NCBI RefSeq assembly: GCF_900163645.1
Contig: NZ_FUKM01000057.1
Span: 186,001-250,000, forward strand
Length of the DNA: 64,000 bases
Source of the DNA: Halomonas citrativorans
GTDB taxonomy: Bacteria; Pseudomonadota; Gammaproteobacteria; Pseudomonadales; Halomonadaceae
Direction of reading: 5' to 3'
Shown here piece by piece: positions 9,541 through 19,273 of the stretch; the first letter of the stretch is position 1, and every line of letters starts with the position of its first letter. The notes under the pieces were generated by a model that was not told where the DNA came from, ran no database searches, and was given only the letters and a program-made list of their open reading frames with translations. A program made the position numbers and the translations under genes.

Positions 9541-11652
9541 TTAGTAGGACGAAGAGGGTGGAGGCGGCAACTGATGGCGAGAAGAAGTGTTGCTGGCTTC
9601 AAGCGTAAAGCCACCGACTAATGTCGAGAGCCGTTCAGACTGATCCTTGAGCTGCTCGGCAGCAGTAGTGGACTCTTCTACCAGCGCCGCGTTTTGCTGA
9701 GTCATCTGGTCCAGGTCGGTCACGGCGATGCTGACCTGGCTGATGCCGTCGCTCTGCTCGCTTGCCGCGGTGCTTATCTCGGCCAGCATTTGGGTGACGC
9801 GTGTGACACTGTCCGCCAGCTCATGCATGGCCGTTTCAGCGCCCCGGACCAGTTGGGTGCCACTTTCCACCTTGCCCGTTGAGGCATCAATGCGCTGGCG
9901 GATATCTGCGGCGGCGTCGCTACTGCGAGACGCCAGTTTGCGGACTTCATCGGCGACCACCGCAAACCCACGGCCATGTTCACCCGCACGCGCCGCTTCT
10001 ACCGACGCGTTCAAGGCCAGCAGGTTGGTCTGGAAGGCGATGCCGTCAATCACGGTCACAATTTCCTGAATTTCAGCCGAGGTAGTGCGAATGTCATCCA
10101 TTGTGACCACCACCTGCTCAAATGCCGAATTGGTCCGCGAGGCCAGCTGTGAGGCTGTTTGAGAAAGCCCGCTGGCTTCCTGGGAGGCACTGGAGGTATG
10201 GCCGACGGTGCTGCTGATCTGCTCCATGGCCGAGGACGTTTGTTGCAAGCTGGCCGCGGTCTGGTCGGTGCGCCGAGAAAGATCCTGGCCGCCCTGGGTA
10301 ATCTCATTGGCCGCATGATGAACGGATTCACTGCTGGCGCGTACATCCACCAGTACATCGTGGATTTTGACCGCAAAGGCGTTGAACTGGATGGCAAGTT
10401 CGGCGCTTTCATTGCGCCCACGCACCGGCAGGCGCTGGGTTAAGTCGCCATCGCCCGAGGCGATGGCGCGCATACGCTCGGCGAGGTTTCGCAGCGGGCG
10501 AGAAATGCTGCTACCCAGCACCCAACTGGCCAACAAGCCCAGAAACGCGATGACGAGCCCCATGCCCAGCATGCTCAACATGGAGGCCGTGCGTTGCTCT
10601 TGCATCTGCTCCTGCATGTTGTTTAAGCCAGCAAACACGGCTTGCTCGGGTAAGCGAAGCATCAATACCCAAGGCGCTTCAGTGCCTCCGATGGTAAAAG
10701 GCCAATAGAGTTCGATCATCCCCTGCCCTTGGTCAACGTTACGGACTACGTCGCCCTGTTGAGCACGGCGAATATGCGTCTGTAGAGAGGAGTCAAAGGC
10801 TTCGTTTACAGATTTTCCAACCAGGGAGGCATCGCTGGTGTAGGCCGTGATGCCTCCCTGCGAGGCGATAAGCGCTATTTCGCCCGCGCCGCTGTATAGC
10901 GTTTGGTTGGCATCGTTAAGTATCGACTGAATAAAGTCGACCGTATAATCAACGCCTGCAACGCCACGAAACTCTCCATCAACAACAATAGGGGCATTGA
11001 ACGAGGTGACCAGCGTGAGCTTGCCGTCGTAATCGAACTGCGCCGGGTCAACGACGCAGGGGGCTAGCGTTTCACGTGGGCATAAATAGTACTCGCCGCT
11101 ACGCACGCCGCTTGCCTGGATTGCCTCACTCTCCATCGCGTCGCTTAGCGGAAGCGCGGCTAAATCACCGTTACCGGTGCGATGCCACCAAGGGCGAAAG
11201 CGCCCATCGTCCCCGTAACCAAGTCCTTCACGCCCGGCAAACCGCGCATCCAGGCCAAAGGCGTTTGGTTCCCAGCCGATATAGGCATCCAATATTTCGG
11301 GGTTGGTGATCACCGTTTGGCGTACCAGCAGCGAAATTTCGCGGCGGCTGAGGTTCAGTGCCGGTCGGCCGTTGTTATCCAACTGTCCCAGCATGGCATT
11401 GGTGGCGGCCAGGTTTTCGGCAATCTTGAGGGTTTTTTCAAACTGACCCTGGATAAGCTCAGCCTGCGCTGAGGCAACCGCCGTTAAGCGTGCTTCGATA
11501 TTGTGCTCAAGCAGCTCTTTGGTCTGGTCTTCTACCAGCGCCTGAGAGCGCTCATTGGCAACCAGCGAATAGACCACCAATGCCGCCACCACCAGCAGGA
11601 TACAGCCGCCTACCAGGAGGGTAATTAACGTACGGACTGACTTGAAGTTCAT
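9541..11652 (-). CDS. Methyl-accepting chemotaxis protein, copy 2
   Basis: 703 residues, longer than its neighbours owing to an expanded periplasmic dCache domain (about residues 40-340), which includes [17 protein letters not shown] and two cysteines in [11 protein letters not shown]1 is near residues 8-30 and TM2 near 355-380. HAMP and the signalling domain with [20 protein letters not shown] follow. The sensor differs from the two flanking receptors, so the ligand should differ. The C-terminus is a Ser/Pro tail (PPPPSSSY). It probably shares a transcript with the upstream MCP, from which it is separated by a short region of 15-bp repeats. Confidence 0.92.
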   Translation of the reverse strand: MNFKSVRTLITLLVGGCILLVVAALVVYSLVANERSQALVEDQTKELLEHNIEARLTAVASAQAELIQGQFEKTLKIAENLAATNAMLGQLDNNGRPALNLSRREISLLVRQTVITNPEILDAYIGWEPNAFGLDARFAGREGLGYGDDGRFRPWWHRTGNGDLAALPLSDAMESEAIQASGVRSGEYYLCPRETLAPCVVDPAQFDYDGKLTLVTSFNAPIVVDGEFRGVAGVDYTVDFIQSILNDANQTLYSGAGEIALIASQGGITAYTSDASLVGKSVNEAFDSSLQTHIRRAQQGDVVRNVDQGQGMIELYWPFTIGGTEAPWVLMLRLPEQAVFAGLNNMQEQMQEQRTASMLSMLGMGLVIAFLGLLASWVLGSSISRPLRNLAERMRAIASGDGDLTQRLPVRGRNESAELAIQFNAFAVKIHDVLVDVRASSESVHHAANEITQGGQDLSRRTDQTAASLQQTSSAMEQISSTVGHTSSASQEASGLSQTASQLASRTNSAFEQVVVTMDDIRTTSAEIQEIVTVIDGIAFQTNLLALNASVEAARAGEHGRGFAVVADEVRKLASRSSDAAADIRQRIDASTGKVESGTQLVRGAETAMHELADSVTRVTQMLAEISTAASEQSDGISQVSIAVTDLDQMTQQNAALVEESTTAAEQLKDQSERLSTLVGGFTLEASNTSSRHQLPPPPSSSY

Positions 11653-11678
11653 GTTTTTATTGCTCTCAGTACTTGGTT

Positions 11679-11738
11679 ATGCCGTGACTAGCCATGCCGT
11701 GATTAGCTATGGCGTGATTAACTATGGCGTGACGCGAG
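11679..11738. repeat. Four 15-bp tandem repeats spanning the stop codon of an MCP gene
   Basis: Four consecutive 15-bp units (ATGSCGTGAYTARCY on + strand) start at 11679, 11694, 11709 and 11724. The last units include the final codons and TAA of the MCP gene at 11718. On the coding strand each unit re-creates an in-frame TAA/TAA/TAG. It looks like repeated slippage duplication of the gene's end. Confidence 0.75.
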
Positions 11739-13589
11739 GGTGGGAGAGGGCGGTATAAGCCGACCATGTTGGGATGCTGAACCGTTTGACAGGGTGAAAC
11801 CGCCAACGACATCGGAAAGGCGGAGTGACTGCTCTTTTAGATGCTCGGCAGCGGTAGTGGACTCTTCCACCATCGCGGCGTTTTGTTGGGTCATGCGATC
11901 AAGCTCAGCCACCGCGATATTGACCTGATGGATGCCGTCGCTCTGCTCGCGTGTGGCGGCACCAATCTCACCCAACACATCGGTGACACGGGTAATACTC
12001 TCCACAATGTCACGCATGGTGGCACCGGCGCTTTGAACAAGTTCGGTGCCGTTGGTGACCGTTTGGTGCGAGGTATCAATCAGCGTTTTGATATCGCTGG
12101 AAGCATCGCTGCTGCGCTGTGCAAGCTTACGAACCTCATCCGCCACGACCGCAAAGCCCCGGCCATGCTCACCGGCACGGGCTGCTTCAACGGAGGCATT
12201 CAGGGCTAGCAAGTTGGTCTGGAAAGCAATGCCGTCCATCAGTGACACAATATCACTGATTTTATGCGACGCTGCCGAGATGTCGCCCATGGTGATCACT
12301 ACCTGATCAACTACTTGACCGCCTTTGTTGGCTACTTCAGAGGCATTCATTGAAAGCTGGTTGGCCTGTTGTGCAGCCTCTGCCGTGTGTTCAATGGTGC
12401 TGGTGATTTCTTCAATAGATGCCGAGCTTTGTTGCAGGCTGGATGCGGCATTATCGGTGCGGCGAGATAGGTCCTGTCCGCCCATGGAAATTTCATTGGC
12501 GGCAGTCTGTACCGACTGACTACTGTCGCGAATGGTCAGCATCACCTCATCCATTCTGGCGACGAACCGATTGAAAGAGTGGGCGATTTGGGTGACTTCA
12601 TCATTGCCTTCTTCAGGCAGGCGTTGGGTCAGGTCCCCCTCACCAGAGGCAATATTGTCCATGGCGTTACGCACACCCAACAGGCGGCGCAGCAGTAGCG
12701 ACAGCAGTAGGCCAAAGGCGAGGGCCGTTATAACCGCGACCACCACCAGGATAATAAGGGAAGAGGTAGCAATGGCGCGTAATCCTGCGGTGGCTTCGTA
12801 CTCGTCCAACGCGACAATAAGGCGCCAGCCGTTTTCACCGCCAATCACGTGGCCTAGCAATAGCTTGTTGTCGCCTTGCAGGGCGAGAGGCAGGGGCGTG
12901 GTAGCGCTCATTAATTGATTGATGGAGCCTGCCGTAAGCTGTTCGTTAATGGCTGACACTGGCGTCAGTATCAAGTCAGCATCGGGGTGGGCGACCAGCG
13001 TGCCATCGTGGGTGGTGAGAAAGCCAAAGCTTGAAAGGGTCGGTGAAATGCCTGTCACTGTCTCGACGATGTTGCTGATAGGAATATCAGCACCTACCAC
13101 GGCAGTCAGTTCACCATTAAGGTAGAACGGGCGAGCGAACGTGACCACCAGCTCGTGAGTTTGAGCGTCAATATAGGGCGCGGTAATAATCGCTTCTTGT
13201 GCGCTGACTGCCGCTTTGTACCAAGGGCGTTCTCGTGCGTCGTAGCCACTTGGGGGCTGAAAGTCGTTGTCATAGGTAATCTCCCCCGCGCCAGGGTAGC
13301 CAATATAGGTGGAAATAAACCCACCTGAGGTAAGGAACTGACGAAGTGCCGGGCCGGGGGCATTACTGGTGGCCGCTGCTTCCATGCTTTCCAGCATATC
13401 CAGTCGAGCGTTAAACCACTCGTTCAAGGCTTTGGCATTGCCGCTGACCACCGCTTTAAGGTTACGTGCTATCTGTTCATCGTTGTGATGTTTTACCGTT
13501 GCGTAGTTGACCACGCCATTGATTATCAAGCCAAGGGTGATCGCTGCAAGAGCGGCCAGAAGAATACGTACACGAAGGGAGGAAAACAT
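11718..13589 (-). CDS. Methyl-accepting chemotaxis protein (dCache type), copy 3
   Basis: 623 residues. TM1 (residues 8-28) precedes a dCache sensor with GYDARERPWYKAA, PYIDAQ and VVGADI, again resembling the amino-acid-binding motif seen in PctA-type receptors. TM2 is near residue 285, then HAMP and the signalling tip [24 protein letters not shown]. It is a close paralogue of the MCP at 7532-9388 along its length. A sigma28-type promoter lies about 70 bp upstream, placing this gene in the flagellar class-3 regulon and possibly driving all three receptors. Confidence 0.93.
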   Translation of the reverse strand: MFSSLRVRILLAALAAITLGLIINGVVNYATVKHHNDEQIARNLKAVVSGNAKALNEWFNARLDMLESMEAAATSNAPGPALRQFLTSGGFISTYIGYPGAGEITYDNDFQPPSGYDARERPWYKAAVSAQEAIITAPYIDAQTHELVVTFARPFYLNGELTAVVGADIPISNIVETVTGISPTLSSFGFLTTHDGTLVAHPDADLILTPVSAINEQLTAGSINQLMSATTPLPLALQGDNKLLLGHVIGGENGWRLIVALDEYEATAGLRAIATSSLIILVVVAVITALAFGLLLSLLLRRLLGVRNAMDNIASGEGDLTQRLPEEGNDEVTQIAHSFNRFVARMDEVMLTIRDSSQSVQTAANEISMGGQDLSRRTDNAASSLQQSSASIEEITSTIEHTAEAAQQANQLSMNASEVANKGGQVVDQVVITMGDISAASHKISDIVSLMDGIAFQTNLLALNASVEAARAGEHGRGFAVVADEVRKLAQRSSDASSDIKTLIDTSHQTVTNGTELVQSAGATMRDIVESITRVTDVLGEIGAATREQSDGIHQVNIAVAELDRMTQQNAAMVEESTTAAEHLKEQSLRLSDVVGGFTLSNGSASQHGRLIPPSPTLASRHS

Positions 13590-13655
13590 GGTCGCTCTCT
13601 TTATCGATAAGCTAATGTATGCTGCGCTGCTGCATACAGATTAAGAATTATTAGC

Positions 13656-13682
13656 ATATCGGCAAAAGCGACCACTACTTTA
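13656..13682 (-). promoter_or_regulatory. Sigma28 (FliA) promoter of the MCP cluster
   Basis: Read on the minus strand: TAAAGTAG-N11-GCCGATAT. Against TAAAGTTT-N11-GCCGATAA this matches 13 of 16 fixed positions with exact spacing. It is 67 bp upstream of the MCP start at 13589. Confidence 0.8.
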
Positions 13683-13711
13683 GTAGAAACCCCATCATTG
13701 CCAGAAATTAT

Positions 13712-14143
13712 TTACCGCATGTCGCTAACGGCTTCCTGGATGTCGTTAAGTGACGCTTTGCTAAGATCTTTCGACAGCGTATGCGTTACCAGTTTCTGGG
13801 TTGGCGCATCAAGCTTTTCGCGCAGTAGGCCCAGGAATTTGGGTGGTGCGACGATAATCAGCTTTTCCATACTATTATTGACGCGGGCGTTATACAGACA
13901 CTTGGTAACTTCTTTGGCAAACAGTTCGTTCTCATGCTTTAACGCTGCCCCCCCTTCGGCAGACGAACGTGAACTTGATGACATGGACTCATGTACATCC
14001 GCACCTGCACTGTCTGTAATCAGATCCCCCTCATGCAGGCGCCCTTCGGCATGAACCAGGCTCTCTTTCTCCTTCAGATGAAGAAAGTCACGAGTGAAAA
14101 TGCGTGCTCGAGCGGCATCTGCTACCACGATATAGGTTGTCAT
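13712..14143 (-). CDS. Host attachment family protein
   Basis: 143 residues beginning MTTYIVVADAARARIF, the hallmark start of the host-attachment (Host_attach) family. The C-terminal half has the conserved IIVAPPKFLGLLR segment and a helix-rich tail. The family is named for an Agrobacterium plant-attachment mutant, but its fold resembles eRF1 domain 3-like RNA/ribosome-associated proteins and its real function is unsettled. It is a single-gene unit between the MCPs and the phn operon, with no signal peptide, so probably cytoplasmic. Confidence 0.85.
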   Translation of the reverse strand: MTTYIVVADAARARIFTRDFLHLKEKESLVHAEGRLHEGDLITDSAGADVHESMSSSSRSSAEGGAALKHENELFAKEVTKCLYNARVNNSMEKLIIVAPPKFLGLLREKLDAPTQKLVTHTLSKDLSKASLNDIQEAVSDMR

Positions 14144-14208
14144 CAGTCAACGTCCTTCATGCCGTTAGGGATGTATTAACCATGGCAAGCGTTTGGCATT
14201 CGGTCAAA

Positions 14209-15018
14209 CTAGAGCACTTTACGTCGTAAGAGACTGGTTATTGCCTCACCAATCAGCACTAGCACAATAATCGCGATCAGGATGGTCGCCACGGTAGGCC
14301 AGGCAAAGGTATCAATCGCGCCTTGTAGAATCATCCCGATACCGCCTGCGCCCACCAGTCCTAGCACGGTAGATTCGCGAATGTTGATATCCCAGCGCAG
14401 GATTACGATGGCGAAAAACGCCGGCATCACTTGTGGCACGATGGCATAGACAATCACCTTGGCCTTGGAGGCGCCGGTGGCTTCCATGGCTTCGACCGGT
14501 CGCTTATCGATTTCTTCGATTGCTTCGCCCATCAACTTGCCGATAAACCCGATAGAGCGAAACATAATGGCGAGAATGCCTGCCAGCACGCCGGGGCCGA
14601 AGATCGCCACGAACAAGAGCGCCCAGATGATGGTGTTCACCGAGCGGCTGGACACCAGAATGAACCGGCCCAGCCACAGGCAGGCCCGGTTGGGCGTGGT
14701 GTTCTGCGCGGCGATATAGGCCACCGGCAATGCCAGAAAGATGGTCAGGAAGGTGGCAAGCGTGGCGATGTGCACCGTTTCGATCAGGGCATTCACGATA
14801 TTGCCAAGCCCGGTGGCGCTGGGGGGCCACATGCGCGCGCCCAGCCCGGAAATCTGGTTGGGCGCATCCCACACCCAAGGCCAGAAGATATCGATATCGC
14901 GAACCGCCCATACCACCACCACCAGAGTGATGAGCAGCACGGCAAAGCGAATAAGACGTTCCTTGGTGTCGTAGCGCTGCCAGACGTGGTCGGCGAGTTT
15001 CTGTGCGTGATCTACCAT
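14209..15018 (-). CDS. phnE: Phosphonate-type ABC transporter permease (PhnE, second subunit)
   Basis: 269 residues, about six membrane segments. The EAA-like loop RPVEAMEATGASKAKVIVYAIVPQVMP is the contact for the ATPase. It overlaps the preceding permease gene by 7 bp. It pairs with that permease (a different sequence of the same family) to form the channel. It is last in the phnD-phnC-phnE-phnE operon. Confidence 0.9.
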   Translation of the reverse strand: MVDHAQKLADHVWQRYDTKERLIRFAVLLITLVVVVWAVRDIDIFWPWVWDAPNQISGLGARMWPPSATGLGNIVNALIETVHIATLATFLTIFLALPVAYIAAQNTTPNRACLWLGRFILVSSRSVNTIIWALLFVAIFGPGVLAGILAIMFRSIGFIGKLMGEAIEEIDKRPVEAMEATGASKAKVIVYAIVPQVMPAFFAIVILRWDINIRESTVLGLVGAGGIGMILQGAIDTFAWPTVATILIAIIVLVLIGEAITSLLRRKVL

Positions 15019-15824
15019 ATTTTTTTCCTCACCCAGCCGCTGATGCCTTCACTGAGTAAAATGACCGCGATGATGACCAGCAGGATCGCAAAGGCGAAGT
15101 CATAGTCATAGCGCCCGAAGGCGTTCATCAGCGTGCCGCCAATGCCGCCGGCGCCCACGATGCCCACCACGGCAGACGCCCGCAGGTTGCTGTCCAACTG
15201 GTACATGGAAAGCCCTACCTGGCGCGGTAGAATCTGCGGGAACACGGCGTAGAAGAGCGTGGCTAGATACCCGGCCCCGGCGGCGCGCATGGCCTCTACT
15301 TGGCCCCAGTCGATCTCCTCGATCTCCTCGGCCAGAAGCTTACCGACAAAGCCGATGGAGTAGAGCGTGAGCGTCAAGATGCCTGCCAGCGGCCCAAATC
15401 CTACGGCGGCAACGAACAGAATCGCCACGATCACCGGGTGAAAGCTACGCGAGATAATGATGACTGCACGGCCAATCAGATAGATCGGCATGGGCGCAAT
15501 ATTGCGCGCTGCCATCACGGCAAAAGGGATCGACAGGAAGACGCCCAGCAGGGTGGCCAGAATGGCGATCTGAAAACTCTCCTTGAAGCCGGTCAGGAGA
15601 AGTTCGTAGCGCTCAAGGTTGGGCGGAAAGCCGCCGCTGAAGATACGCGCGGCGCGGGGCAATCCTTCAGAGATGCGCGCCCAGTTGAACGGTAGCGAAC
15701 CAAATGCCCACACCAGATACACCGCCGCGACGATGATCAGCCCGTAACGAAGTAGAGGATTGGCAATGAACGGCGGTTTCTTCCAGGTGCGCGGCGTGCT
15801 GGATAAAGCCTCAGGCGGGGTCAT
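15012..15824 (-). CDS. phnE: Phosphonate-type ABC transporter permease (PhnE, first subunit)
   Basis: 270 residues; a cytoplasmic N-terminus of about 25 residues and then roughly six membrane segments. The EAA loop is QVEAMRAAGAGYLATLFYAVFPQILP. It overlaps phnC by 14 bp and the next phnE by 7 bp, so the genes are translationally coupled. It forms the inner-membrane channel for phosphonate or phosphite together with the second permease. Confidence 0.9.
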   Translation of the reverse strand: MTPPEALSSTPRTWKKPPFIANPLLRYGLIIVAAVYLVWAFGSLPFNWARISEGLPRAARIFSGGFPPNLERYELLLTGFKESFQIAILATLLGVFLSIPFAVMAARNIAPMPIYLIGRAVIIISRSFHPVIVAILFVAAVGFGPLAGILTLTLYSIGFVGKLLAEEIEEIDWGQVEAMRAAGAGYLATLFYAVFPQILPRQVGLSMYQLDSNLRASAVVGIVGAGGIGGTLMNAFGRYDYDFAFAILLVIIAVILLSEGISGWVRKKIW

Positions 15825-16608
15825 GGGCGCGCTCCTCTGATGGGGCGTCGCTTATCGCATCGTCCGGCGCTTCGATGCCGCCGTAAATGGCGTCCAGCGC
15901 GTCTTTATTGAAATCACTTGGCACGCCATCAAAAATCATCTTGCCGTGGCGCAAACCCACAATGCGCTCGGTGTAGGTTTTGGCCTGGGCCACGTTGTGA
16001 ATGTTGATCAGCACCGGCAGCGAAAGCTCGCTTGCAAGGCTTTGCAGCAGCATCATGATCTGCTCGGAGGTGCGCGGGTCAAGCGAAGCGGTGGGTTCGT
16101 CGGCCAGCAGTACTTCGGGCTCTTGCATCAGCGCCCGTACCACGCCTACCCGCTGGCGCTCGCCACCGGAAAGCTCATCGGCGCGTTTGTTGGCGTAGTG
16201 GGCAATGCCCACACGCTCCATCAGCATAAAGGCGCGCTCAATATCCGCCTGCGGGTAGCGGCGGGTAATTGCCTGATAGAGATTCACGTAGCCCAGCCGT
16301 CCGGCCAGCACATTCTCCATTACCGTCAGGCGGTCCAGCAGGTTGAAGCCCTGAAACACCATGCCGATCTTGCGACGCGCACGGCGCAGGTCAGCGCCCT
16401 TGAGATGCACAAGCTCGGTACCGTTGAGGGTAATGGAGCCGGAAGTCGGCTCCACTAGGCGATTGATACACCGCAGCATGGTGCTTTTACCGGCGCCGGA
16501 GGCGCCCACAATCGATATCACGCTATTGCCCTCAACCTTCAGGTCGAGACCTTCTAGCACGGCTTTGTCGCGGCCATACCGTTTGACCAGATTCTTGATT
16601 TCCAGCAT
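15811..16608 (-). CDS. phnC: Phosphonate-type ABC transporter ATPase
   Basis: 265 residues from ATG 16608, where the conserved MLEIKNLVKRYG begins; a longer frame adds unconserved residues. Walker A is GASGAGKST, the signature LSGGERQRVGVVRAL, Walker B VLLADEPTASLDP, and the switch His lies in LINIHNVAQA. It drives uptake through the two PhnE subunits. The typical PhnC motif GMVFQGFNLLDRLTVMENVL is present. Confidence 0.93.
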   Translation of the reverse strand: MLEIKNLVKRYGRDKAVLEGLDLKVEGNSVISIVGASGAGKSTMLRCINRLVEPTSGSITLNGTELVHLKGADLRRARRKIGMVFQGFNLLDRLTVMENVLAGRLGYVNLYQAITRRYPQADIERAFMLMERVGIAHYANKRADELSGGERQRVGVVRALMQEPEVLLADEPTASLDPRTSEQIMMLLQSLASELSLPVLINIHNVAQAKTYTERIVGLRHGKMIFDGVPSDFNKDALDAIYGGIEAPDDAISDAPSEERAHDPA

Positions 16609-16661
16609 GTTTTCGCTTCCATCGGTAGCTAACAAACCGCGCCACACGGGCGCGGTACGTT

Positions 16662-17654
16662 TTACTCTTCCAGATTGTCAGGCGTATAGCTCACGCCATT
16701 GGCAGCCTGGATGGTGCGAATTACCTGCCAGTTATCCTTGTAATTGATGGGAATGAACTTCTCGACACCCTCAAACTCTTCGCCAAGCTCTGTGCCTTTA
16801 AAATCGAAGCTGAAGAAGGCCTCTTCGATCTTCTCGACCAGGTCCGGATGCAGATTGTAGGCGTAGTTGTAGGAGGTGGTGGGGAAGCGGTCGGATTCAA
16901 AAATCATGCGGACGTCGTCGGTATCGTAAAGCCCGCGCGCGGCCATCCGATCAACCACTTCCGAGGCCACCGGGGCGGCGTCGTAATCGCGCGCCACGAC
17001 GCCCAGCATGGATTGGTCGTGGCTGCCAGAGTAGACCACTTCGTAATCTTCGTCAGGTGTTATACCCAGTTCGGGCAGTAGTGCCCGAGGTGCCAGATTG
17101 CCTGAATTAGAAGTGGGTGATGTATGGGCAACCCGCTTACCTTTCAGGTCTTCCAGTTCATGGATGTCGGAGTCTGCATGGGTGAAAAGCTGTAGGGTAT
17201 AGCCAAACTGGCCGCTATCTGAGCCCATTAATGCAAAGGGAACTGCACCTGCCAGGTTGACTGCAAAGGGTGTGGGACCGGTAGAAAAGCCCGCGATATG
17301 CAGTCGCCCGCTGCGCATTGCCTCCACCTGAGCCGCGTTGGACTGGACGGCGAAGAAGCGCACATCGCGGCCGGTCACCTCTGACAGATGGTCGATAAAG
17401 GGCTGCCATATATCGGAATAGATGGCTGGATCTTCCACCGGGGTATAGGCAAAGATAAGCGTGTCGGGATTTAGCCATTGCGCCTCATCGGCGGGACGGT
17501 CCGCGACCATATCGGAATTTTCGTCACAGTAAAGCGCATCAAGATCGCCGCGTTCGCATTCGGCGTAGGCATGTGTTGAGAGTAGTGCAAAGGGTAAGAT
17601 CGCAGCCGCGGTTAACAGAGCTAGCGGGCGCTTGGAAAGCCGTATGGGAGTCAT
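16662..17654 (-). CDS. phnD: Phosphonate/phosphite-binding periplasmic protein
   Basis: 330 residues from ATG 17654, preceded by GAGG; the longer frame lacks a ribosome site. The signal peptide ends LLSTHAYA before Glu. The PhnD/PtxB fold is shown by FAYTPVEDPAIYSDIWQPF, SNAAQVEAMRSGRLHIAGF, and the anion-binding TSPTSNSGNLAPRALL. It delivers phosphonate, phosphite or related oxyanions to the PhnCE transporter. No C-P lyase or phosphite dehydrogenase gene lies in the window, so the substrate is open. Confidence 0.9.
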   Translation of the reverse strand: MTPIRLSKRPLALLTAAAILPFALLSTHAYAECERGDLDALYCDENSDMVADRPADEAQWLNPDTLIFAYTPVEDPAIYSDIWQPFIDHLSEVTGRDVRFFAVQSNAAQVEAMRSGRLHIAGFSTGPTPFAVNLAGAVPFALMGSDSGQFGYTLQLFTHADSDIHELEDLKGKRVAHTSPTSNSGNLAPRALLPELGITPDEDYEVVYSGSHDQSMLGVVARDYDAAPVASEVVDRMAARGLYDTDDVRMIFESDRFPTTSYNYAYNLHPDLVEKIEEAFFSFDFKGTELGEEFEGVEKFIPINYKDNWQVIRTIQAANGVSYTPDNLEE

Positions 17655-17836
17655 GGAAAGCCTCATCAGTAGATTATTTTTATGGTCTTGCAATGGGTCG
17701 CTATGCTAATGGTGTTCTTTTCTATGCCTTATCCCCCGTATGTGAGGGCAGTAAGCGTTCGAAAGCGCACATTTAGCCGACAAAATATTTATTTTTCGAA
17801 AATCCACACTCTCAATCTAGGGTTTGTTACAAAGTT

Positions 17837-18433
17837 ATGTCAAACACTTTCCTTGCCGCCTCCTACCATTGGCGAAACCGCTACCTGTTGATGCGTCATG
17901 GTCATAGCCAGGCAAACCAGCACGCGTTGATTATCAGCAGCCCCGAGCGGGGCATTGAGGCATTTGGGTTATCAGAAACCGGCGAGCAACAGCTGGCGAG
18001 CATCGTGAATGCGTGGGCTTGGCCCGTGCCAACGCAGGTGGTGCATTCTGATTTTTTGCGCACCACCCAAACGGCTACCCACGTGGCCGAGGCCTTTAAA
18101 CTTACGATGATGCCCGACAAGCGCCTTAGAGAGCGCTCCTTCGGTGAGTGGGAAGGCCACTCGGATGAACGTTATCCGGATGTGTGGGCGCTGGATGCCA
18201 AGAATGCCGACCACACTTCACTCCAAGTGGAGGCAGTGAGCGCGGTGGCCGCGCGAATGATGGCGGTGCTTGAGGATTTGGAGGAGCAGAGCGAAGGCGA
18301 AACCATATTAGTGGTTAGCCACGGCGACCCGCTGCAGATACTGCTGACTGCCTTGCAAGGCAGGCCGCTCAGCCAACACCGTGAGCAGCCCGCTCTGTTA
18401 CCCGCCAGTATTACCCAAGTGGGAACACCTTAG
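17837..18433 (+). CDS. Histidine phosphatase family protein
   Basis: 198 residues. The catalytic RHG motif is in YLLMRHGHSQAN (His near residue 20); a second-half Glu is in RERSFGEWEGH, and the second catalytic His in VVSHGDPLQ. It is a phosphoglycerate-mutase-like/SixA-type phosphatase of the branch-1 superfamily, acting on a small phosphoester. No convincing ribosome site precedes the ATG; the start is kept because the beta strand before the RHG is needed for the fold. It is convergent with the aap operon and divergent from phnD. The substrate is unknown. Confidence 0.82.
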   Translation: MSNTFLAASYHWRNRYLLMRHGHSQANQHALIISSPERGIEAFGLSETGEQQLASIVNAWAWPVPTQVVHSDFLRTTQTATHVAEAFKLTMMPDKRLRERSFGEWEGHSDERYPDVWALDAKNADHTSLQVEAVSAVAARMMAVLEDLEEQSEGETILVVSHGDPLQILLTALQGRPLSQHREQPALLPASITQVGTP

Positions 18434-18449
18434 ACGCGCCCGTGCGCTT

Positions 18450-19238
18450 TTAGTGGCCCAGAATCTGGCTTAAGAACAGCTGGGTACGCTCCGACTGCGG
18501 GTTGTTGAAGAACGGCTCTGGCGCATTTTCTTCAATGATCTGCCCCTGGTCCATGAAGATCACCCGGTCGGCGACGGTTTTGGCAAAGCCCATCTCGTGC
18601 GTTACGCACAGCATGGTCATGCCCTCTTCGGCAAGTTCGACCATGACGTCCAGCACTTCCTTGATCATTTCCGGATCAAGCGCTGAAGTAGGCTCGTCAA
18701 ACAGCATTACATCCGGGTGCATGCACAGCGAGCGGGCAATCGCCACGCGTTGCTGCTGGCCGCCGGATAGCTGGCCGGGGTACTTTTTCGCCTGCTCGGC
18801 GATACGCACGCGTTCGAGATAACGCATGGCCTGCTCTTCGGCTTCCCGGCGTGGCTTCTTCTGCACCCACATGGGCGCGATGCAGCAGTTCTCCAGCACT
18901 GTCAGGTGGGGGAACAGGTTGAAGTGCTGAAACACCATGCCCACGCTGCGGCGTATCTGCTCGATGCGTTTTACGTCTTGGGTCAGCGGCACCCCGCCGA
19001 CCACGATATCGCCCTGCTGGTGCTCTTCCAGGTGATTAATGCAGCGAATCAGCGTTGATTTACCCGAGCCGGACGGGCCGCAGATAACGATCCGCTCGCC
19101 GCGTTTTACTTCGAAATCAATATCGCGCAGTACGTGAAAGTCGCCGTACCACTTGTTAACGCCGCGCATTTCGACCATCAGGTCAGACGTACTTTTAGAC
19201 ATGCTGTTGCCAGAGGGGTTGGTGGCTGCTTGTGTCAT
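18450..19238 (-). CDS. aapP: General L-amino acid ABC transporter ATPase
   Basis: 262 residues. Walker [11 protein letters not shown], signature [15 protein letters not shown], Walker [14 protein letters not shown], His loop CVTHEMGFA. It belongs to the polar amino-acid subfamily (GlnQ/AapP). Last gene of aapJQMP; energises broad-range L-amino-acid uptake. The N-terminal 20 residues before [11 protein letters not shown] are variable in the family. Confidence 0.94.
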   Translation of the reverse strand: MTQAATNPSGNSMSKSTSDLMVEMRGVNKWYGDFHVLRDIDFEVKRGERIVICGPSGSGKSTLIRCINHLEEHQQGDIVVGGVPLTQDVKRIEQIRRSVGMVFQHFNLFPHLTVLENCCIAPMWVQKKPRREAEEQAMRYLERVRIAEQAKKYPGQLSGGQQQRVAIARSLCMHPDVMLFDEPTSALDPEMIKEVLDVMVELAEEGMTMLCVTHEMGFAKTVADRVIFMDQGQIIEENAPEPFFNNPQSERTQLFLSQILGH

Positions 19239-19273
19239 GATTAAATCCTGCTCAAATTCTTGAAAAAGCGGCG

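Noticed and set aside
17823..17842. Pho-box-like sequence upstream of the histidine phosphatase
   Set aside because: Only the first half resembles CTGTCAT; the second repeat does not align, and it overlaps the start codon.
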